A stretch of 64,000 bases of DNA from Runella sp. SP2 (GCF_003711225.1 NZ_CP031030.1:620001-684000), one strand, 5' to 3'; shown: positions 19,666 to 29,266, counted from the stretch's first letter. The notes: generated from the letters alone by a model not told the origin. Numbers and translations are program-made.

Positions 19666-22095
19666 ATGAAATATTTGATTTGTACACTTTTTAGTTGGGG
19701 AGTTTTGGGGCAGGTGCTATGGGCTCAAAAAGCGGTTATTAACGGAAAAGTGACAGAGAAAATGTCAGGCGCGGTCGTAGGAGCCAGCGTAACTTTGAAG
19801 GGCACGGTTAGAGGAGTCCAAACAAATGCCAACGGGGAGTTTGTCATTAAAGGGCTCAAAGAGGGTAGCTACACTGTATTGGTAACAAGTGTAGGATTTG
19901 TAAAAAAGGAAGTAAGTGTATCGGTTCAGGAAAATGAAGTAAAAACACTCGCCTTCGAACTAGAGGAAGAAACGTACACCCTAAAAGATGTTCATGTGGT
20001 GACAAGCCGAGGGGTAAAAGGCAACGAACACCTAGCTGAAGTTGAAGGGTATAGCATCAACGCAACCAAAAAAAATGAGCTAATCGTTTTAAATAACCTT
20101 AATGCCAATTTGGCAATGAATAACAGTCGCCAAATTTTTGCCCGTACTCCTGGCATCAGTATTTGGGAAAATGATGGCTCGGGAGTGCAGCTTGGGGTCG
20201 CTTCACGAGGCCTAAGCCCTAATCGTTCTTGGGAATTTAATACCCGTATGAATGGCTATGATATTACGCCCGACCCAATGGGCTACCCCGAGGCTTATTA
20301 TACTCCTCCCATGGAAGTCGTTGATAGGATTGAGATTGTCAGAGGCGCTTCTTCCCTTCAATACGGTTCGCAATTTGGGGGACTGATGAACTTTATTCTA
20401 CGCAAGCCCGACATATCAACACGCTTTACGGTAGAATCACAAAACACGACTGGGAGCAATGGACTATTCAGTACGTTCAACTACGTAGGAGGTACCGAAG
20501 GACGCCTCAGCTACACTGCTTATTACCAAAAACGCCTAGGAAATGGCTGGAGAAACCACAGTCGCTTCAATACAGACCACGCTCACGTAGAATTGAGCTA
20601 CGCCGTTTCAAATAAACTAAAGATTGGTGCCGAAGCTACGTACATGATGACGGAAATACAACAGGCAGGAGGTCTTACCGATGCTCAGTTTAAAGCCGAC
20701 GCTCGCCAAAGTCTCCGCTCACGTAACTGGTTTAGTACGCCTTGGTTTATTCCCAGTATAAACGCTGAGTATATTTTTAATACCAAAACAAAGGTAAGTT
20801 TCAAAGGCTTCTCTACCATCGCCGAACGCAATAGTGTCGGCAATGTACGTCCTATCACGGAGACTGATGTTCTTACTGCTACTCGACAAGTTGATAGAGA
20901 TTTTTACACAACCCTCGGGGCTGAATTGCGTCTTTTAACAGATTACAAATGGCTGGGTAAAGAAAATACGTTGGCAGCTGGACTTCGCTATTTTCGAGGT
21001 AAAATTGACCGAAAACAACAAGGTCGCGGTACCAATGGCACTACGATGGATTTTGAACTTTCGGAAGGCGACTATCCAAGAAACTTAGATTTTGCCAACG
21101 TTAATAAAGCCGCTTTCTTAGAAAATATTTTCCGATTTAATAAACGCTTTTTGATGACTGCGGGGGTGAGAGTTGAAAGCATTCGTTCAACAATGGAAGG
21201 GCAATTTGGTCTATCCAATTCGACTCCTGTTTTGCTAAACCCTATCTCCCGCTCTCGCCAATTTCTATTGTTTGGCACAGGCTTTGAGTACCACGTTTCG
21301 CCGCAATCAGAATTCTATAGTAATATTTCACAGGCGTATCGTCCTGTCTTAATCTCGGATTTGACTCCACCTGCTACGACCGACGTTATCGACGAAAATT
21401 TACAGGACGCTCGGGGGTATAATTTTGACTTTGGATATCGCGGTAAAGTAGGGAATTATCTGAATTTTGACATAGATTATTTTTATGTCAACTACAATAA
21501 CCGCATTGGAACGATTACTCAAACCAATGCGACAGGGCAGCTGTATCAGTTTAGAACCAATCTTGGCCGTTCGGTGAGTCAGGGACTAGAGGGCTATGCC
21601 GAGTTTAACCCAATAGCAGCCTTCTTAAAACAATCAAAAATAGGCTATTTAAGTATCTTTGCATCAGTAGCTTACATCAATGCAACATACCGTGATTTTA
21701 AAACAACATCGGTCGTTAATGGCCAAATAGTTGAAACAAACCTAGCAGGTAAGAGAGTTGAAAATGCCCCACGTACCATCAATCGTTTTGGAATTACGTA
21801 TTCCAAAAAAGGATTTTCGGCGACATGGCAACTTAGCGACATTGGCAAAGCCTACGCTGATGCGGGTAATACTGAGGTACCTAACGCAGCCGCGACAACT
21901 GGTGTTATTCCTGCTTATCAAGTGCAGGATTTGTCGGCAAATTATAAATTTTTAAAGCATTACAATGTGAAAGCTGGTGTTAACAACCTGACAGATGCTC
22001 GTTATTTTACGCGTCGCGCGGGCGGGTACCCTGGCCCTGGTCTGATGCCAGCCGATGGACGTACTTTTTACCTAAGCGCAGGAGTTAAGTTCTAG
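19666..22095 (+). CDS. FecA-like TonB-dependent outer-membrane receptor
   Basis: 809 residues. A signal peptide (1-20, ending LWAQ) is followed by a carboxypeptidase-regulatory-like domain (about 22-105, VINGKVTEK...GA.V...G), a plug domain (about 125-235, with RTPGISIWE, the GYDITPDPMGYPEAYY motif characteristic of FecA-type receptors, and VDRIEIVRGASSLQYG), then the beta-barrel ending in the aromatic-terminated YLSAGVKF. It imports a chelated metal or similar ligand using TonB energy. It has no STN domain and no sigma/anti-sigma neighbours, so it should not signal like E. coli FecA. The substrate cannot be read from sequence; an iron chelate is the family default. Confidence 0.88.
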   Translation: MKYLICTLFSWGVLGQVLWAQKAVINGKVTEKMSGAVVGASVTLKGTVRGVQTNANGEFVIKGLKEGSYTVLVTSVGFVKKEVSVSVQENEVKTLAFELEEETYTLKDVHVVTSRGVKGNEHLAEVEGYSINATKKNELIVLNNLNANLAMNNSRQIFARTPGISIWENDGSGVQLGVASRGLSPNRSWEFNTRMNGYDITPDPMGYPEAYYTPPMEVVDRIEIVRGASSLQYGSQFGGLMNFILRKPDISTRFTVESQNTTGSNGLFSTFNYVGGTEGRLSYTAYYQKRLGNGWRNHSRFNTDHAHVELSYAVSNKLKIGAEATYMMTEIQQAGGLTDAQFKADARQSLRSRNWFSTPWFIPSINAEYIFNTKTKVSFKGFSTIAERNSVGNVRPITETDVLTATRQVDRDFYTTLGAELRLLTDYKWLGKENTLAAGLRYFRGKIDRKQQGRGTNGTTMDFELSEGDYPRNLDFANVNKAAFLENIFRFNKRFLMTAGVRVESIRSTMEGQFGLSNSTPVLLNPISRSRQFLLFGTGFEYHVSPQSEFYSNISQAYRPVLISDLTPPATTDVIDENLQDARGYNFDFGYRGKVGNYLNFDIDYFYVNYNNRIGTITQTNATGQLYQFRTNLGRSVSQGLEGYAEFNPIAAFLKQSKIGYLSIFASVAYINATYRDFKTTSVVNGQIVETNLAGKRVENAPRTINRFGITYSKKGFSATWQLSDIGKAYADAGNTEVPNAAATTGVIPAYQVQDLSANYKFLKHYNVKAGVNNLTDARYFTRRAGGYPGPGLMPADGRTFYLSAGVKF

Positions 22096-22114
22096 CCACA
22101 AGTTACTGGTACTT

Positions 22115-22149
22115 CAAAGGGGGAGTTGATTCAATCAGCTTCCCCTTTG
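22115..22149. terminator. Bidirectional terminator after the TonB receptor
   Basis: A 16-bp stem (CAAAGGGGGAGTTGAT / ATCAGCTTCCCCTTTG, two G-U type mismatches) with a 3-base loop, followed by TTCTTTTATTT, between converging genes. Confidence 0.8.
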
Positions 22150-22154
22150 TTCTT

Positions 22155-22505
22155 TTATTTCCTTAATATTTTCTCAATCGCTTTGCCCTTCGCCAGTTCA
22201 TCCACGAGTTTGTCCAAATAGCGAATTTTTTGCATCAAAGGGTCTTCAATATCTTCGATTCGATGTCCACAAATAACCCCCGTGATTTTATTAGCATTGG
22301 GGTTCATCAAAGGGGCTTGAGCAAAAAACGTTTCAAAATCAGTGCGTTCATCAAGCACTTTTTGAAGGGTAGCCTCGTCGTAGCCTGTTAGCCACTGAAT
22401 GACTTGGTGCAATTCTTCTTTGCTACGTCCTTTCTTCTCAACTTTCTGAACATAATGCGGATAGACGCCCGCAAAAGCCATTTTATAAACTCGGGTATTG
22501 TTCAT
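22155..22505 (-). CDS. DUF2200 family protein
   Basis: 116 residues with the family pattern VYKMAFAGVYPHYVQKVEKKGR near the N-terminus, WLTGYD, and GVICGHRIEDIEDPLMQKIRYLDKLVDELAKG near the C-terminus. It is a small soluble cytoplasmic protein of unknown function. It begins 3 bp after the stop of the S9 peptidase and must share its transcript. Length is normal for the family. Confidence 0.85.
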   Translation of the reverse strand: MNNTRVYKMAFAGVYPHYVQKVEKKGRSKEELHQVIQWLTGYDEATLQKVLDERTDFETFFAQAPLMNPNANKITGVICGHRIEDIEDPLMQKIRYLDKLVDELAKGKAIEKILRK

Positions 22506-22508
22506 TTT

Positions 22509-24410
22509 CTACAAGGTTTCCTTCAACCATCGATAAAATTCATTTTGCCAAACTTGGGCATTTTGGGCGCGGAGTACCCAGTGATTTTCTTCGGGCAGCA
22601 CCACCAATCGACTTTTGATACCCCTCAACTGCGCTGCTTGAAATGCTTGCAAGCCTTGTTCGAGGGGAACTCGGTAGTCTTTTTCACCGTGAAAAATCAA
22701 GATAGGCGTGTTCCATTTAGCGACAAAATTGCTGGGTGAAAATTGACTGTACGATTTTTGAGCTGCCGCATTTTTGGTGTCCCAGTACGGACCACCGTAG
22801 TCAAAATTAGGAAACCAAAGCTCTTCGGTAGAGCCATACATGCTGCGAAAATCAAAAATACCATCGTGGGCAATGAAGGTTTTGAAGCGATTGCTGTGCA
22901 TACCTGCGAGCATAAATGCGGAGTAGCCACCGTAGCTGGCCCCCACGCAGCCCAACCGATTTTTATCGACAAAAGGCTCTTTGCTCACGTTATCAATCGC
23001 GGCCAAATAATCTTGCATCACAATACCGCCGTGGTCTTTGCTGATTTGTTCGTTCCATTTCGTACCGTGGCCAGGCATCCCGCGTCGGTTGGGAGCTACG
23101 ACGATGTACCCGTTGGACGCCATGAGTTGAAAATTCCAGCGAAACGAATAAAACTGAGTCAGGGCGCTTTGTGGGCCACCTTGGCAGTAAAGCAAGGCAG
23201 GATATTTTTTGTTTTTGTCAAAATTTGGCGGATAAATCACCCATACCAACATGCTTTTCCCATCCACGGTTTTGACAAATCTGCGTTCGGTTTTGCACAT
23301 TCCGAGGTTTGCGTAGGCTTCGTCGTTGACGTGGGTGAGTTGGGTCATGGTGCCGCTAGCAATATCCACGGTATATAATTCGCTGGCGTGGTTCATGTCC
23401 GCGCGGCTTACGACCAAGGTTTTTCCGCTTTGACCAATGATTCCATTTACGTCAAAATCCCCCTTGGTGATTTGCGTAATGATGGGCATCATTTTGGTCA
23501 AGCCAGGATAGGTCACCTGAAACAACTGCGACGTGCCGTTGGTCGCGGCGGTAAAAAACAAGCTACGCCCATCTTCACTCCACTTAAAACCGTCCACGTG
23601 TAGGTCGTCGCGCTGGGCGGTGAGGTTCATTTTAGTCGTGCCGTTGCTTACAATAATGTCTTGTTTATCAGATTCGTATCCGTCACGTTTCATTTGTAAC
23701 CACGCGAGTTGCCCTTGTTGATTAAAGGCAGGTTGAAGGTCATAGCCTTTGTTATCTTCGGTGAGGTTGGTTGTCGTACCTGTGGCTAAATCGTAGGCGT
23801 ACAAATCCGTATTGGTACTGATAGCGTAGGCTGTTCCAAATTTTTTCTTGGTTACATACACAACTTTTTTCCCGTCGTGACTCCACACAAAATCTTCGTC
23901 ACCACCGTCGGGTTTGAGCGGGCAGTCGTGGGGCTCGCCTTCCATGAGGTCTTTGGCCGCCCCGCCTCCTGTAGGCGTGAGCATCACGTGCCCAAACTTG
24001 CCATCTTCCCATTCGTCCCAATGGCGATAATTGAGTTGGTCATAAATCAGGACGTTACTTTTTGAAAGCTGAGGGTAAGCATCTTTGCCCGTTACTTTCA
24101 TCACTTTTACTTCTTCACTGCTGATTTTGAACTTTCCATCGGGCGAAATTTTAGGATTAACGAGTAGGTCGTCCACGTTGGTAATGAGTGAGGCATTTCC
24201 GCCGCCGATGGGAATAACGTACGTTTTGCTACTACTTTTGTTTTCGTCGATATTGGGCGTGCTGACGCTATAAACGACTGATTTGCCGTCTTTAGAAATT
24301 CCTTTACCACTTACCCGCCCCAATTTCCAGAGTTGTTCGGGAGTCAATAGCGTTTGGGCTTGGGCCGTTAAGCCCATGAAGAGTAGCCCAAGGAAGCCTA
24401 GATTTTTCAT
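22509..24410 (-). CDS. Exported S9-family prolyl oligopeptidase-like peptidase
   Basis: 633 residues from the ATG at 24410 (MKNLGFLGLLFMGLTAQAQ gives a clean signal peptide; the upstream ATG at 24437 adds nine residues). The N-terminal two-thirds is a TolB/WD40-like seven-bladed propeller. The C-terminal alpha/beta-hydrolase domain contains GASYGG (nucleophile Ser, about residue 490), HGEKDYRVP (Asp) and PEENHWV (His). It belongs to the dipeptidyl/acylaminoacyl-peptidase branch and probably degrades oligopeptides in the periplasm. The DUF2200 gene follows after 3 bp. No membrane anchor is visible. Confidence 0.9.
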   Translation of the reverse strand: MKNLGFLGLLFMGLTAQAQTLLTPEQLWKLGRVSGKGISKDGKSVVYSVSTPNIDENKSSSKTYVIPIGGGNASLITNVDDLLVNPKISPDGKFKISSEEVKVMKVTGKDAYPQLSKSNVLIYDQLNYRHWDEWEDGKFGHVMLTPTGGGAAKDLMEGEPHDCPLKPDGGDEDFVWSHDGKKVVYVTKKKFGTAYAISTNTDLYAYDLATGTTTNLTEDNKGYDLQPAFNQQGQLAWLQMKRDGYESDKQDIIVSNGTTKMNLTAQRDDLHVDGFKWSEDGRSLFFTAATNGTSQLFQVTYPGLTKMMPIITQITKGDFDVNGIIGQSGKTLVVSRADMNHASELYTVDIASGTMTQLTHVNDEAYANLGMCKTERRFVKTVDGKSMLVWVIYPPNFDKNKKYPALLYCQGGPQSALTQFYSFRWNFQLMASNGYIVVAPNRRGMPGHGTKWNEQISKDHGGIVMQDYLAAIDNVSKEPFVDKNRLGCVGASYGGYSAFMLAGMHSNRFKTFIAHDGIFDFRSMYGSTEELWFPNFDYGGPYWDTKNAAAQKSYSQFSPSNFVAKWNTPILIFHGEKDYRVPLEQGLQAFQAAQLRGIKSRLVVLPEENHWVLRAQNAQVWQNEFYRWLKETL

Positions 24411-24564
24411 GCTGATTTTCAGGATAATGTTTGACAATCAAAGATAGAAAGGGAAAACATAAAGCCCAAAAAAGCCGTAGTGGTGTAAAATAATAGTAGT
24501 CATGCCCTAAGCATTTCCTGAGGCTAACAAGGATGTTTGTAAAGAGAATATGCTCCAATTTTAT

Positions 24565-24572
24565 TAGATTTG
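24565..24572 (+). promoter_or_regulatory. Candidate -7 box for the VapBC-like operon
   Basis: TAGATTTG matches TAnnTTTG exactly and lies 20 bp before the antitoxin ATG. The nearest upstream TTTG (24536-24539) is 25 bp away, longer than usual, so the -33 element is uncertain. Confidence 0.4.
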
Positions 24573-24591
24573 TAGAAAACTATCAACTGAA

Positions 24592-24777
24592 ATGGAAACA
24601 GTTACGATTAAAATCAAAAAAGAGTATGCCAATAGGATTTTGGAAGACCTCAAAGCCTTAGATGCTATTGATTTTGTGGGAGAGAATCTTACTCGCTCAA
24701 AAAAACGCGTTTTCAATGCCATTAGTGTCTCTACCAAAACCTTCAAGTTCAACAGAGACGACGCGAATGAAAGATAA
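24592..24777 (+). CDS. VapB-like antitoxin candidate
   Basis: 61 residues: a short beta strand (ETVTIKIKK), a helix (EYANRILEDLKALDAIDFV), then a basic/polar tail. It ends 11 bp inside the PIN-domain gene that follows, the classical antitoxin-toxin overlap. No AbrB, RHH or Phd domain is recognisable with confidence, so the antitoxin assignment rests on size, order and overlap. It would bind and neutralise the downstream PIN nuclease and probably repress its own promoter. Confidence 0.7.
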   Translation: METVTIKIKKEYANRILEDLKALDAIDFVGENLTRSKKRVFNAISVSTKTFKFNRDDANER

Positions 24778-25189
24778 GGTTTTTCTGGATACTAATATCT
24801 TGATTTATCTGTATTCCAACGACGATTTATGGAAAAAACAGGTTGTTAGTGAAATCGTAGCCAATACAAACGAAATTATAATTTCTACTCAAGTTTTAAC
24901 CGAATTTTCAAATATCGGTTTTCGTAAACTTAATCTCAGTTCATTGGAGGTTGCAATCACTTTGGATGAATTAGCCACAAATTGTGAAATCAATATAAAT
25001 ACATTCAAAACCATTAAACAGGCTGTTTTGGTTAAAGAAAAATATCATTATTCTTGGTTTGATAGCTTGATTATTGCAGCGGCCCTTGAATCGAAATGTA
25101 CTGCGCTGTATTCGGAAGATATGCACCATCAGCAGTTGATTGAAGGTTCTTTGATTATCGTCAATCCTTTTTATATAAAGCCATTGTAA
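24767..25189 (+). CDS. PIN-domain VapC-like toxin ribonuclease
   Basis: 140 residues from the ATG at 24767 (MKDKVFLDTN), which overlaps the antitoxin stop; the frame is open further upstream but that stretch is antitoxin coding in another frame. PIN acidic residues are present: Asp8 in FLDTNI, Glu46 in VLTEFSN, Asp99 in SWFDSLI and Asp118 in YSEDM. Such toxins cleave tRNA or rRNA in the cytoplasm with Mg2+. The complete acidic set implies an active enzyme. The pair stands alone between a peptidase and a phosphorylase gene. Confidence 0.88.
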   Translation: MKDKVFLDTNILIYLYSNDDLWKKQVVSEIVANTNEIIISTQVLTEFSNIGFRKLNLSSLEVAITLDELATNCEININTFKTIKQAVLVKEKYHYSWFDSLIIAAALESKCTALYSEDMHHQQLIEGSLIIVNPFYIKPL

Positions 25190-25221
25190 GTCGCCAAAAG
25201 CTAGTGTACTTTATCATGCTG

Positions 25222-25340
25222 TAGCCTCGGTAGAGGCGAAACATTTGTAGTAGCAGCAGGATTTTTTATTTTTTGCTTCGGACGGGTAGCCCTTTAAGCA
25301 TTTCTACCAAAAGCCTCGGAAAGCCGAAATATTTGTAATA
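25222..25340. repeat. Paired direct-repeat intergenic element
   Basis: AGCCTCGG-AGAGGCGAAACATTTGTAGTA-like sequence at 25222-25252 recurs in degenerate form at 25311-25340. Two small hairpins lie in or between them (GCCTC/GAGGC at 25224-25237; GGTAG/CTACC near 25285-25307). It looks like a degraded non-coding repeat element; family unknown. Confidence 0.45.
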
Positions 25341-25342
25341 AA

Positions 25343-25372
25343 AAAAAGCGGAGTCGTCAAACTCCGCTTTTT
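25343..25372. terminator. Bidirectional terminator between vapC-like and GH65 genes
   Basis: A 12-bp perfect stem AAAAAGCGGAGT / ACTCCGCTTTTT with loop CGTCAA, A-tract before and T-tract after. Confidence 0.9.
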
Positions 25373-25395
25373 GGTAAGTACTATTTTTGGTTTTA

Positions 25396-27723
25396 TTACC
25401 CTTTCACTATCTCGCTTGCCTGCGCCGTTACGGTAATTTCTGTCCCATTAATGACCAAACTCAACGCCTGAGACGAAAGGTTTTCTACTTCCACTTCGCC
25501 TGGGCGAACGGCTACGCGAACCACTTGCCCACGGAAACCAATTCTAAAGGAATAACCTTTCCATTGCTCAGGCAAAAAGGGCGTAAAGGCCAATTTGCCG
25601 CCTTGGATACGCATTCCCCCAAAACCCTTGACCACCGACATCCACGTGCCCGCCATACTGGTGATGTGTAGGCCGTCTTCGGTGTCGTTGTTGTAATCGT
25701 CGAGGTCGAGGCGCGAAGTACGAAGGTACATTTCGTACGCTTTTTCGTTGTAACCCAACTTCGCCGCCTGAATTACGTGTACGCAAGGCGATAGCGACGA
25801 CTCGTGTACGGTCATGGGTTCGTAGAAATCAAAATTGCGACGGATGGTTTCGGTATCAAACTCTTCCTCAAAGAAATAAAGCCCCTGTAATACGTCAGCT
25901 TGTTTGATAAAACAGCTCCGCAAAATGCGGTCCCACGACCATTTTTGATTGATAGGACGGTGTTCTTTGATGTCTTCAACGGTCAATAGTTCTTTGTCCA
26001 AGAATCCATCTTGCTGCAAAAACACTTGTCGCTCGGCATCGTAAGGATAGTACATATTGTCCACAATGTGCTGCCATTTGGCTAATTCCTCCTCACTTAG
26101 TGTACCCAACACCGCAGGCTGTACCCCACTGTCGGCTGCCTGCAAACTGCTGACCGCTGACAGCGTATAACGCAAACACCAAGCGGCGAGGTAGTTGGTG
26201 TACCAGTTGTTGTTGACGTTGTTTTCGTATTCGTTAGGGCCAGTTACGCCCAGCATCACGTATTTTTTCTTGTCTGCCGACCAGTTGACGCGTTGCGCCC
26301 AAAAACGAGCAATTCCTACCAATACATCTAGGCCATACTCAGCCAAGTAAGCTTCGTCGCCCGTGTGACGAATGTAGTCGTGGATAGCGTAAGCAATGGC
26401 GCCGTTGCGGTGAATTTCCTCAAACGTAATTTCCCATTCGTTGTGGCATTCTTCGCCCGTCATGGTCACCATCGGATACAGTGCTGCACCGTTGTTGAAG
26501 CCCAGCATTGCGGCGTTTTCAATGGCCTTTTGGAGATGCTTGTGGCGGTAAACCAAGAGATTACGCGCTACTTTTTGGTCGGCCGTAGCGAGGTAAAATG
26601 GTAAACAATACGCCTCCGTATCCCAGTAGGTACTACCGCCGTATTTTTCGCCCGTGAAGCCTTTCGGGCCAATATTGAGGCGGGCGTCTTCACCCGTGTA
26701 GGTTTGTTCGAGTTGGAAAATGTTAAAACGAATCCCCTGCTGAGCAGCGTCAGTGCGACTGTCCGAATCGCCTTCGATGATGATGTCGTTTTGTGCCCAA
26801 CGCTCGGCCCATGCTTGGGCTTGTTCGGCTTTCATTTGCTCAAAACCTTTGGCCGAAATCCGTGCGATATAGGCTTTGGCGTTGGGAAGGAGGTCGTCGA
26901 TGGCGTGGTTCAACGAAGCCAAGTTAACGGCGTATTTGTACAACGTGATCTCTTCGTTGGCTTTGGCTTTTAGCTCAATTTTGCACGCAACATATTTCGC
27001 AGACTTAACAGGTTTGCTTTGGAAATCAACACTTTCTCCGTTTATGAGAATGTCAATTTTCATTCCTGTACATACGTTGAACAACTCCGTTTTGAACGGG
27101 GTGTCTTTCGTACGCATCTCAAGATACGCTTCGCCAAAAGCGGTTTCTTTGTGGATTTCGTCCCAAAATTTCTCGCCGTAATTGGAGTCTTTGTTGCTAA
27201 TATCACCATCGAGCGAAGGCGTCAGGGTGATAGTGCCGTCAAAATTAAGCGGCGTTACCAAATAGCGAATCGCTCCCGCTTCGTCGTCAACAATGCTGCA
27301 AAAGCGTTGGGCTTGAACGCGCACCTGTTTGCCGCTGGCGAGGGTAGCCACGAAAGTACGCTCCAAAATACCCTCTTTCATGTTGAGCACACGCGAGTAA
27401 TCCGAAACGGTGCAGGTTGCCAAATCGAGCGTTTCCCCCTCAATGTCAACGTTGACGCCAATCCAATTGCAAGCATTGAGGACTTTGGCAAAATAGCGCG
27501 GATAGCCGTTTTTCCACCAACCTACGCGGGTTTTGTCGGGATAAAAAACCCCTGCAACGTAGTTTCCGAGAAGAGTTTTGCCAGAAAATTGTTCTTCAAA
27601 GTTGCCTCGCTGACCCATGCGGCCGTTGCCAAGGCTGGTAAGACTTTCGGTGATTTCGTTGTATTCAGGATAAAATCCTTCTTCGATAATGCACCAAGGG
27701 TCGTGTTTTATGTAATTTTTCAT
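25396..27723 (-). CDS. GH65 disaccharide phosphorylase (maltose/kojibiose type)
   Basis: 775 residues, the normal GH65 length, without a signal peptide. The N-terminal beta-sandwich (about 1-270, opening WCIIEEGFYPEYN and SLGNGRMGQRGNFEE) is followed by the (alpha/alpha)6 barrel with YGGSTYWDTEAY, TMTGEECHNEWEITFEEIHRNG-like catalytic segment (general acid Glu near residue 434) and GVTGPNEYENNVNNNWYTN. The C-terminal cap ends the protein. It cleaves an alpha-linked glucose disaccharide with phosphate to give beta-glucose-1-phosphate in the cytoplasm. Maltose is the likeliest substrate, but trehalose, kojibiose or nigerose cannot be excluded. No beta-phosphoglucomutase or transporter gene is adjacent. 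Confidence 0.9.
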   Translation of the reverse strand: MKNYIKHDPWCIIEEGFYPEYNEITESLTSLGNGRMGQRGNFEEQFSGKTLLGNYVAGVFYPDKTRVGWWKNGYPRYFAKVLNACNWIGVNVDIEGETLDLATCTVSDYSRVLNMKEGILERTFVATLASGKQVRVQAQRFCSIVDDEAGAIRYLVTPLNFDGTITLTPSLDGDISNKDSNYGEKFWDEIHKETAFGEAYLEMRTKDTPFKTELFNVCTGMKIDILINGESVDFQSKPVKSAKYVACKIELKAKANEEITLYKYAVNLASLNHAIDDLLPNAKAYIARISAKGFEQMKAEQAQAWAERWAQNDIIIEGDSDSRTDAAQQGIRFNIFQLEQTYTGEDARLNIGPKGFTGEKYGGSTYWDTEAYCLPFYLATADQKVARNLLVYRHKHLQKAIENAAMLGFNNGAALYPMVTMTGEECHNEWEITFEEIHRNGAIAYAIHDYIRHTGDEAYLAEYGLDVLVGIARFWAQRVNWSADKKKYVMLGVTGPNEYENNVNNNWYTNYLAAWCLRYTLSAVSSLQAADSGVQPAVLGTLSEEELAKWQHIVDNMYYPYDAERQVFLQQDGFLDKELLTVEDIKEHRPINQKWSWDRILRSCFIKQADVLQGLYFFEEEFDTETIRRNFDFYEPMTVHESSLSPCVHVIQAAKLGYNEKAYEMYLRTSRLDLDDYNNDTEDGLHITSMAGTWMSVVKGFGGMRIQGGKLAFTPFLPEQWKGYSFRIGFRGQVVRVAVRPGEVEVENLSSQALSLVINGTEITVTAQASEIVKG

Positions 27724-27841
27724 CGTTAGAAGAGCCCACCCACTAGGGAAAGTGTTTAATCAGACCCCAAAATTAGGCATTTCGGGCGAGGGTTTTTATA
27801 ACGATTTTTTCAATAATTAGTGGCGAGTTACCTTTTCGTGT

Positions 27842-29266
27842 TTACCACTCACTCAAACCTGCCGAAAATAAGAGCGTGGCTTTGGCTTTTTCGTACTTCG
27901 ATTTCATGGATTCGAGCTTCACTTTCAGTTCATTGAGTTTCGACTCGCGCATGTTCAGTTGAAGTAGTTGGGTTTCTCCAATGGCAAACCGCTGCTCGTC
28001 GGCCCGTAGTACTTGGGCTTGACGTTCAATGGCAACTTGCTGGTTTTGAATTTGTTTTTCGAGGTTCAGCACTTCGTTGTACGATGCCTGGACGTCGTTG
28101 TTGATTTCGCGACGAACTTGCTGGAGTTCGAGGTTATTTTGAGCTTGTTTGATGCGGATAGTTTCGAGTTTACCGCGTTCTTTACGAAATAGCAACGGCA
28201 TCGAAAAATCAACGTTCAGCTTGTAAAAAGCAGGAAACGGCCCCGTATTGGGTATTTCGAGCCCCGTGATAAAGCGGTGTGTATAGTTGAGCGACGACAG
28301 CCCAATGTCGAATTTGGGTTTGAGCATTTCGCGCCCTAAACGCTCGTCAATACGTAATTGCTGGGTTTTAATGTCCAACTTTTGAATTTCGGGATGTTTT
28401 TGTCGGGAAATGTCCAATAGTTGTGTAAGCGTATTGCTATCAATGCGTTGGGCAGGACTAAGCTGAGGAACGGCATTGCTGGGTAACTCACGCGGGCCAT
28501 TGTTGTCGTCCCACAAATAATTTGACAGAATGAGGCGGGCATTTTGAAAATCTACCAAGGCTTGGTCGAGCATAATTCGTCGGTCGAGGAGCGTAACTTG
28601 GGCATCGGCGGTATCCACAGCGGGTAAGTCGCCTTGCGCTACGCGTTTTTTGACCAAATCGTACCGTTGTACGGCCAAGTCGTGAAATTCTTGGACGAGG
28701 GCGTAGTTTCGGTACGCAAAGTACCACGTCCAGTACTCTTTGGCAGCTGAAAGTATCAATTTATTGACCAACTTAACGCGTTCTACTTCGGCCATGTTCT
28801 GAAACAAACGGGCGTTTTGGAGGGTTGCACGGCGTTCGTCGATAACAAATCGCTGCAAGACGGGAACGGTGAAACCTACGTAACTAAGACCGTCGATGGG
28901 GGTACGAATATCGGTGCCCAGCACGTCGCCAACGTTCCGTTCAAAACCCGCTTTTACGTCAATTCCTCCCCAATAAAGGGGTACTTTAAGCTGGTTGTCC
29001 CAAAAGTTAAAATAGGCTTTGTTATCAAAAAATTTACGGTCAAAATTAGCTTCTAATTTTGGGTCAAAGCCTCCTTTGGCCATCAAGAGCTCAGCTTTGG
29101 CTTGGTCAGATAGGTTGTTGGCTTGCCGCAGTACGGGGTGGTTTTTGGTCACCAACTCATAAAAATCGCGGTAAGAAAACACCTTGCTTGTGTCGGTCTG
29201 TGCCCATATAGGTGAAAAACCCACGAAGCAAAGTAGAACAACAAATAACTTTATGACGAATTTCAT
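27842..29266 (-). CDS. TolC-family outer-membrane efflux channel
   Basis: 474 residues from the ATG at 29266 (MKFVIKLFVVLLCFVGF, signal peptide ending IWAQ). Two outer-membrane-efflux repeats follow, rich in long helices with heptad patterns (for example NNLELQQVRREINNDVQASYNEVLNLEKQI near the C-terminus). It forms the trimeric outer-membrane duct for the HlyD-like adaptor and ABC protein encoded upstream on the same strand. A 178-bp gap with palindromes separates it from the adaptor gene, so it may have its own transcript end or RNA processing site. Confidence 0.88.
   Translation of the reverse strand: MKFVIKLFVVLLCFVGFSPIWAQTDTSKVFSYRDFYELVTKNHPVLRQANNLSDQAKAELLMAKGGFDPKLEANFDRKFFDNKAYFNFWDNQLKVPLYWGGIDVKAGFERNVGDVLGTDIRTPIDGLSYVGFTVPVLQRFVIDERRATLQNARLFQNMAEVERVKLVNKLILSAAKEYWTWYFAYRNYALVQEFHDLAVQRYDLVKKRVAQGDLPAVDTADAQVTLLDRRIMLDQALVDFQNARLILSNYLWDDNNGPRELPSNAVPQLSPAQRIDSNTLTQLLDISRQKHPEIQKLDIKTQQLRIDERLGREMLKPKFDIGLSSLNYTHRFITGLEIPNTGPFPAFYKLNVDFSMPLLFRKERGKLETIRIKQAQNNLELQQVRREINNDVQASYNEVLNLEKQIQNQQVAIERQAQVLRADEQRFAIGETQLLQLNMRESKLNELKVKLESMKSKYEKAKATLLFSAGLSEW

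Noticed and set aside
22743..23378. 211-codon plus-strand frame opposite the S9 peptidase
   Set aside because: It mirrors a well-supported peptidase gene on the other strand and has no recognisable domain.
27019..27729. 236-codon plus-strand frame opposite the GH65 gene
   Set aside because: Antisense shadow with no domain and no independent start context.
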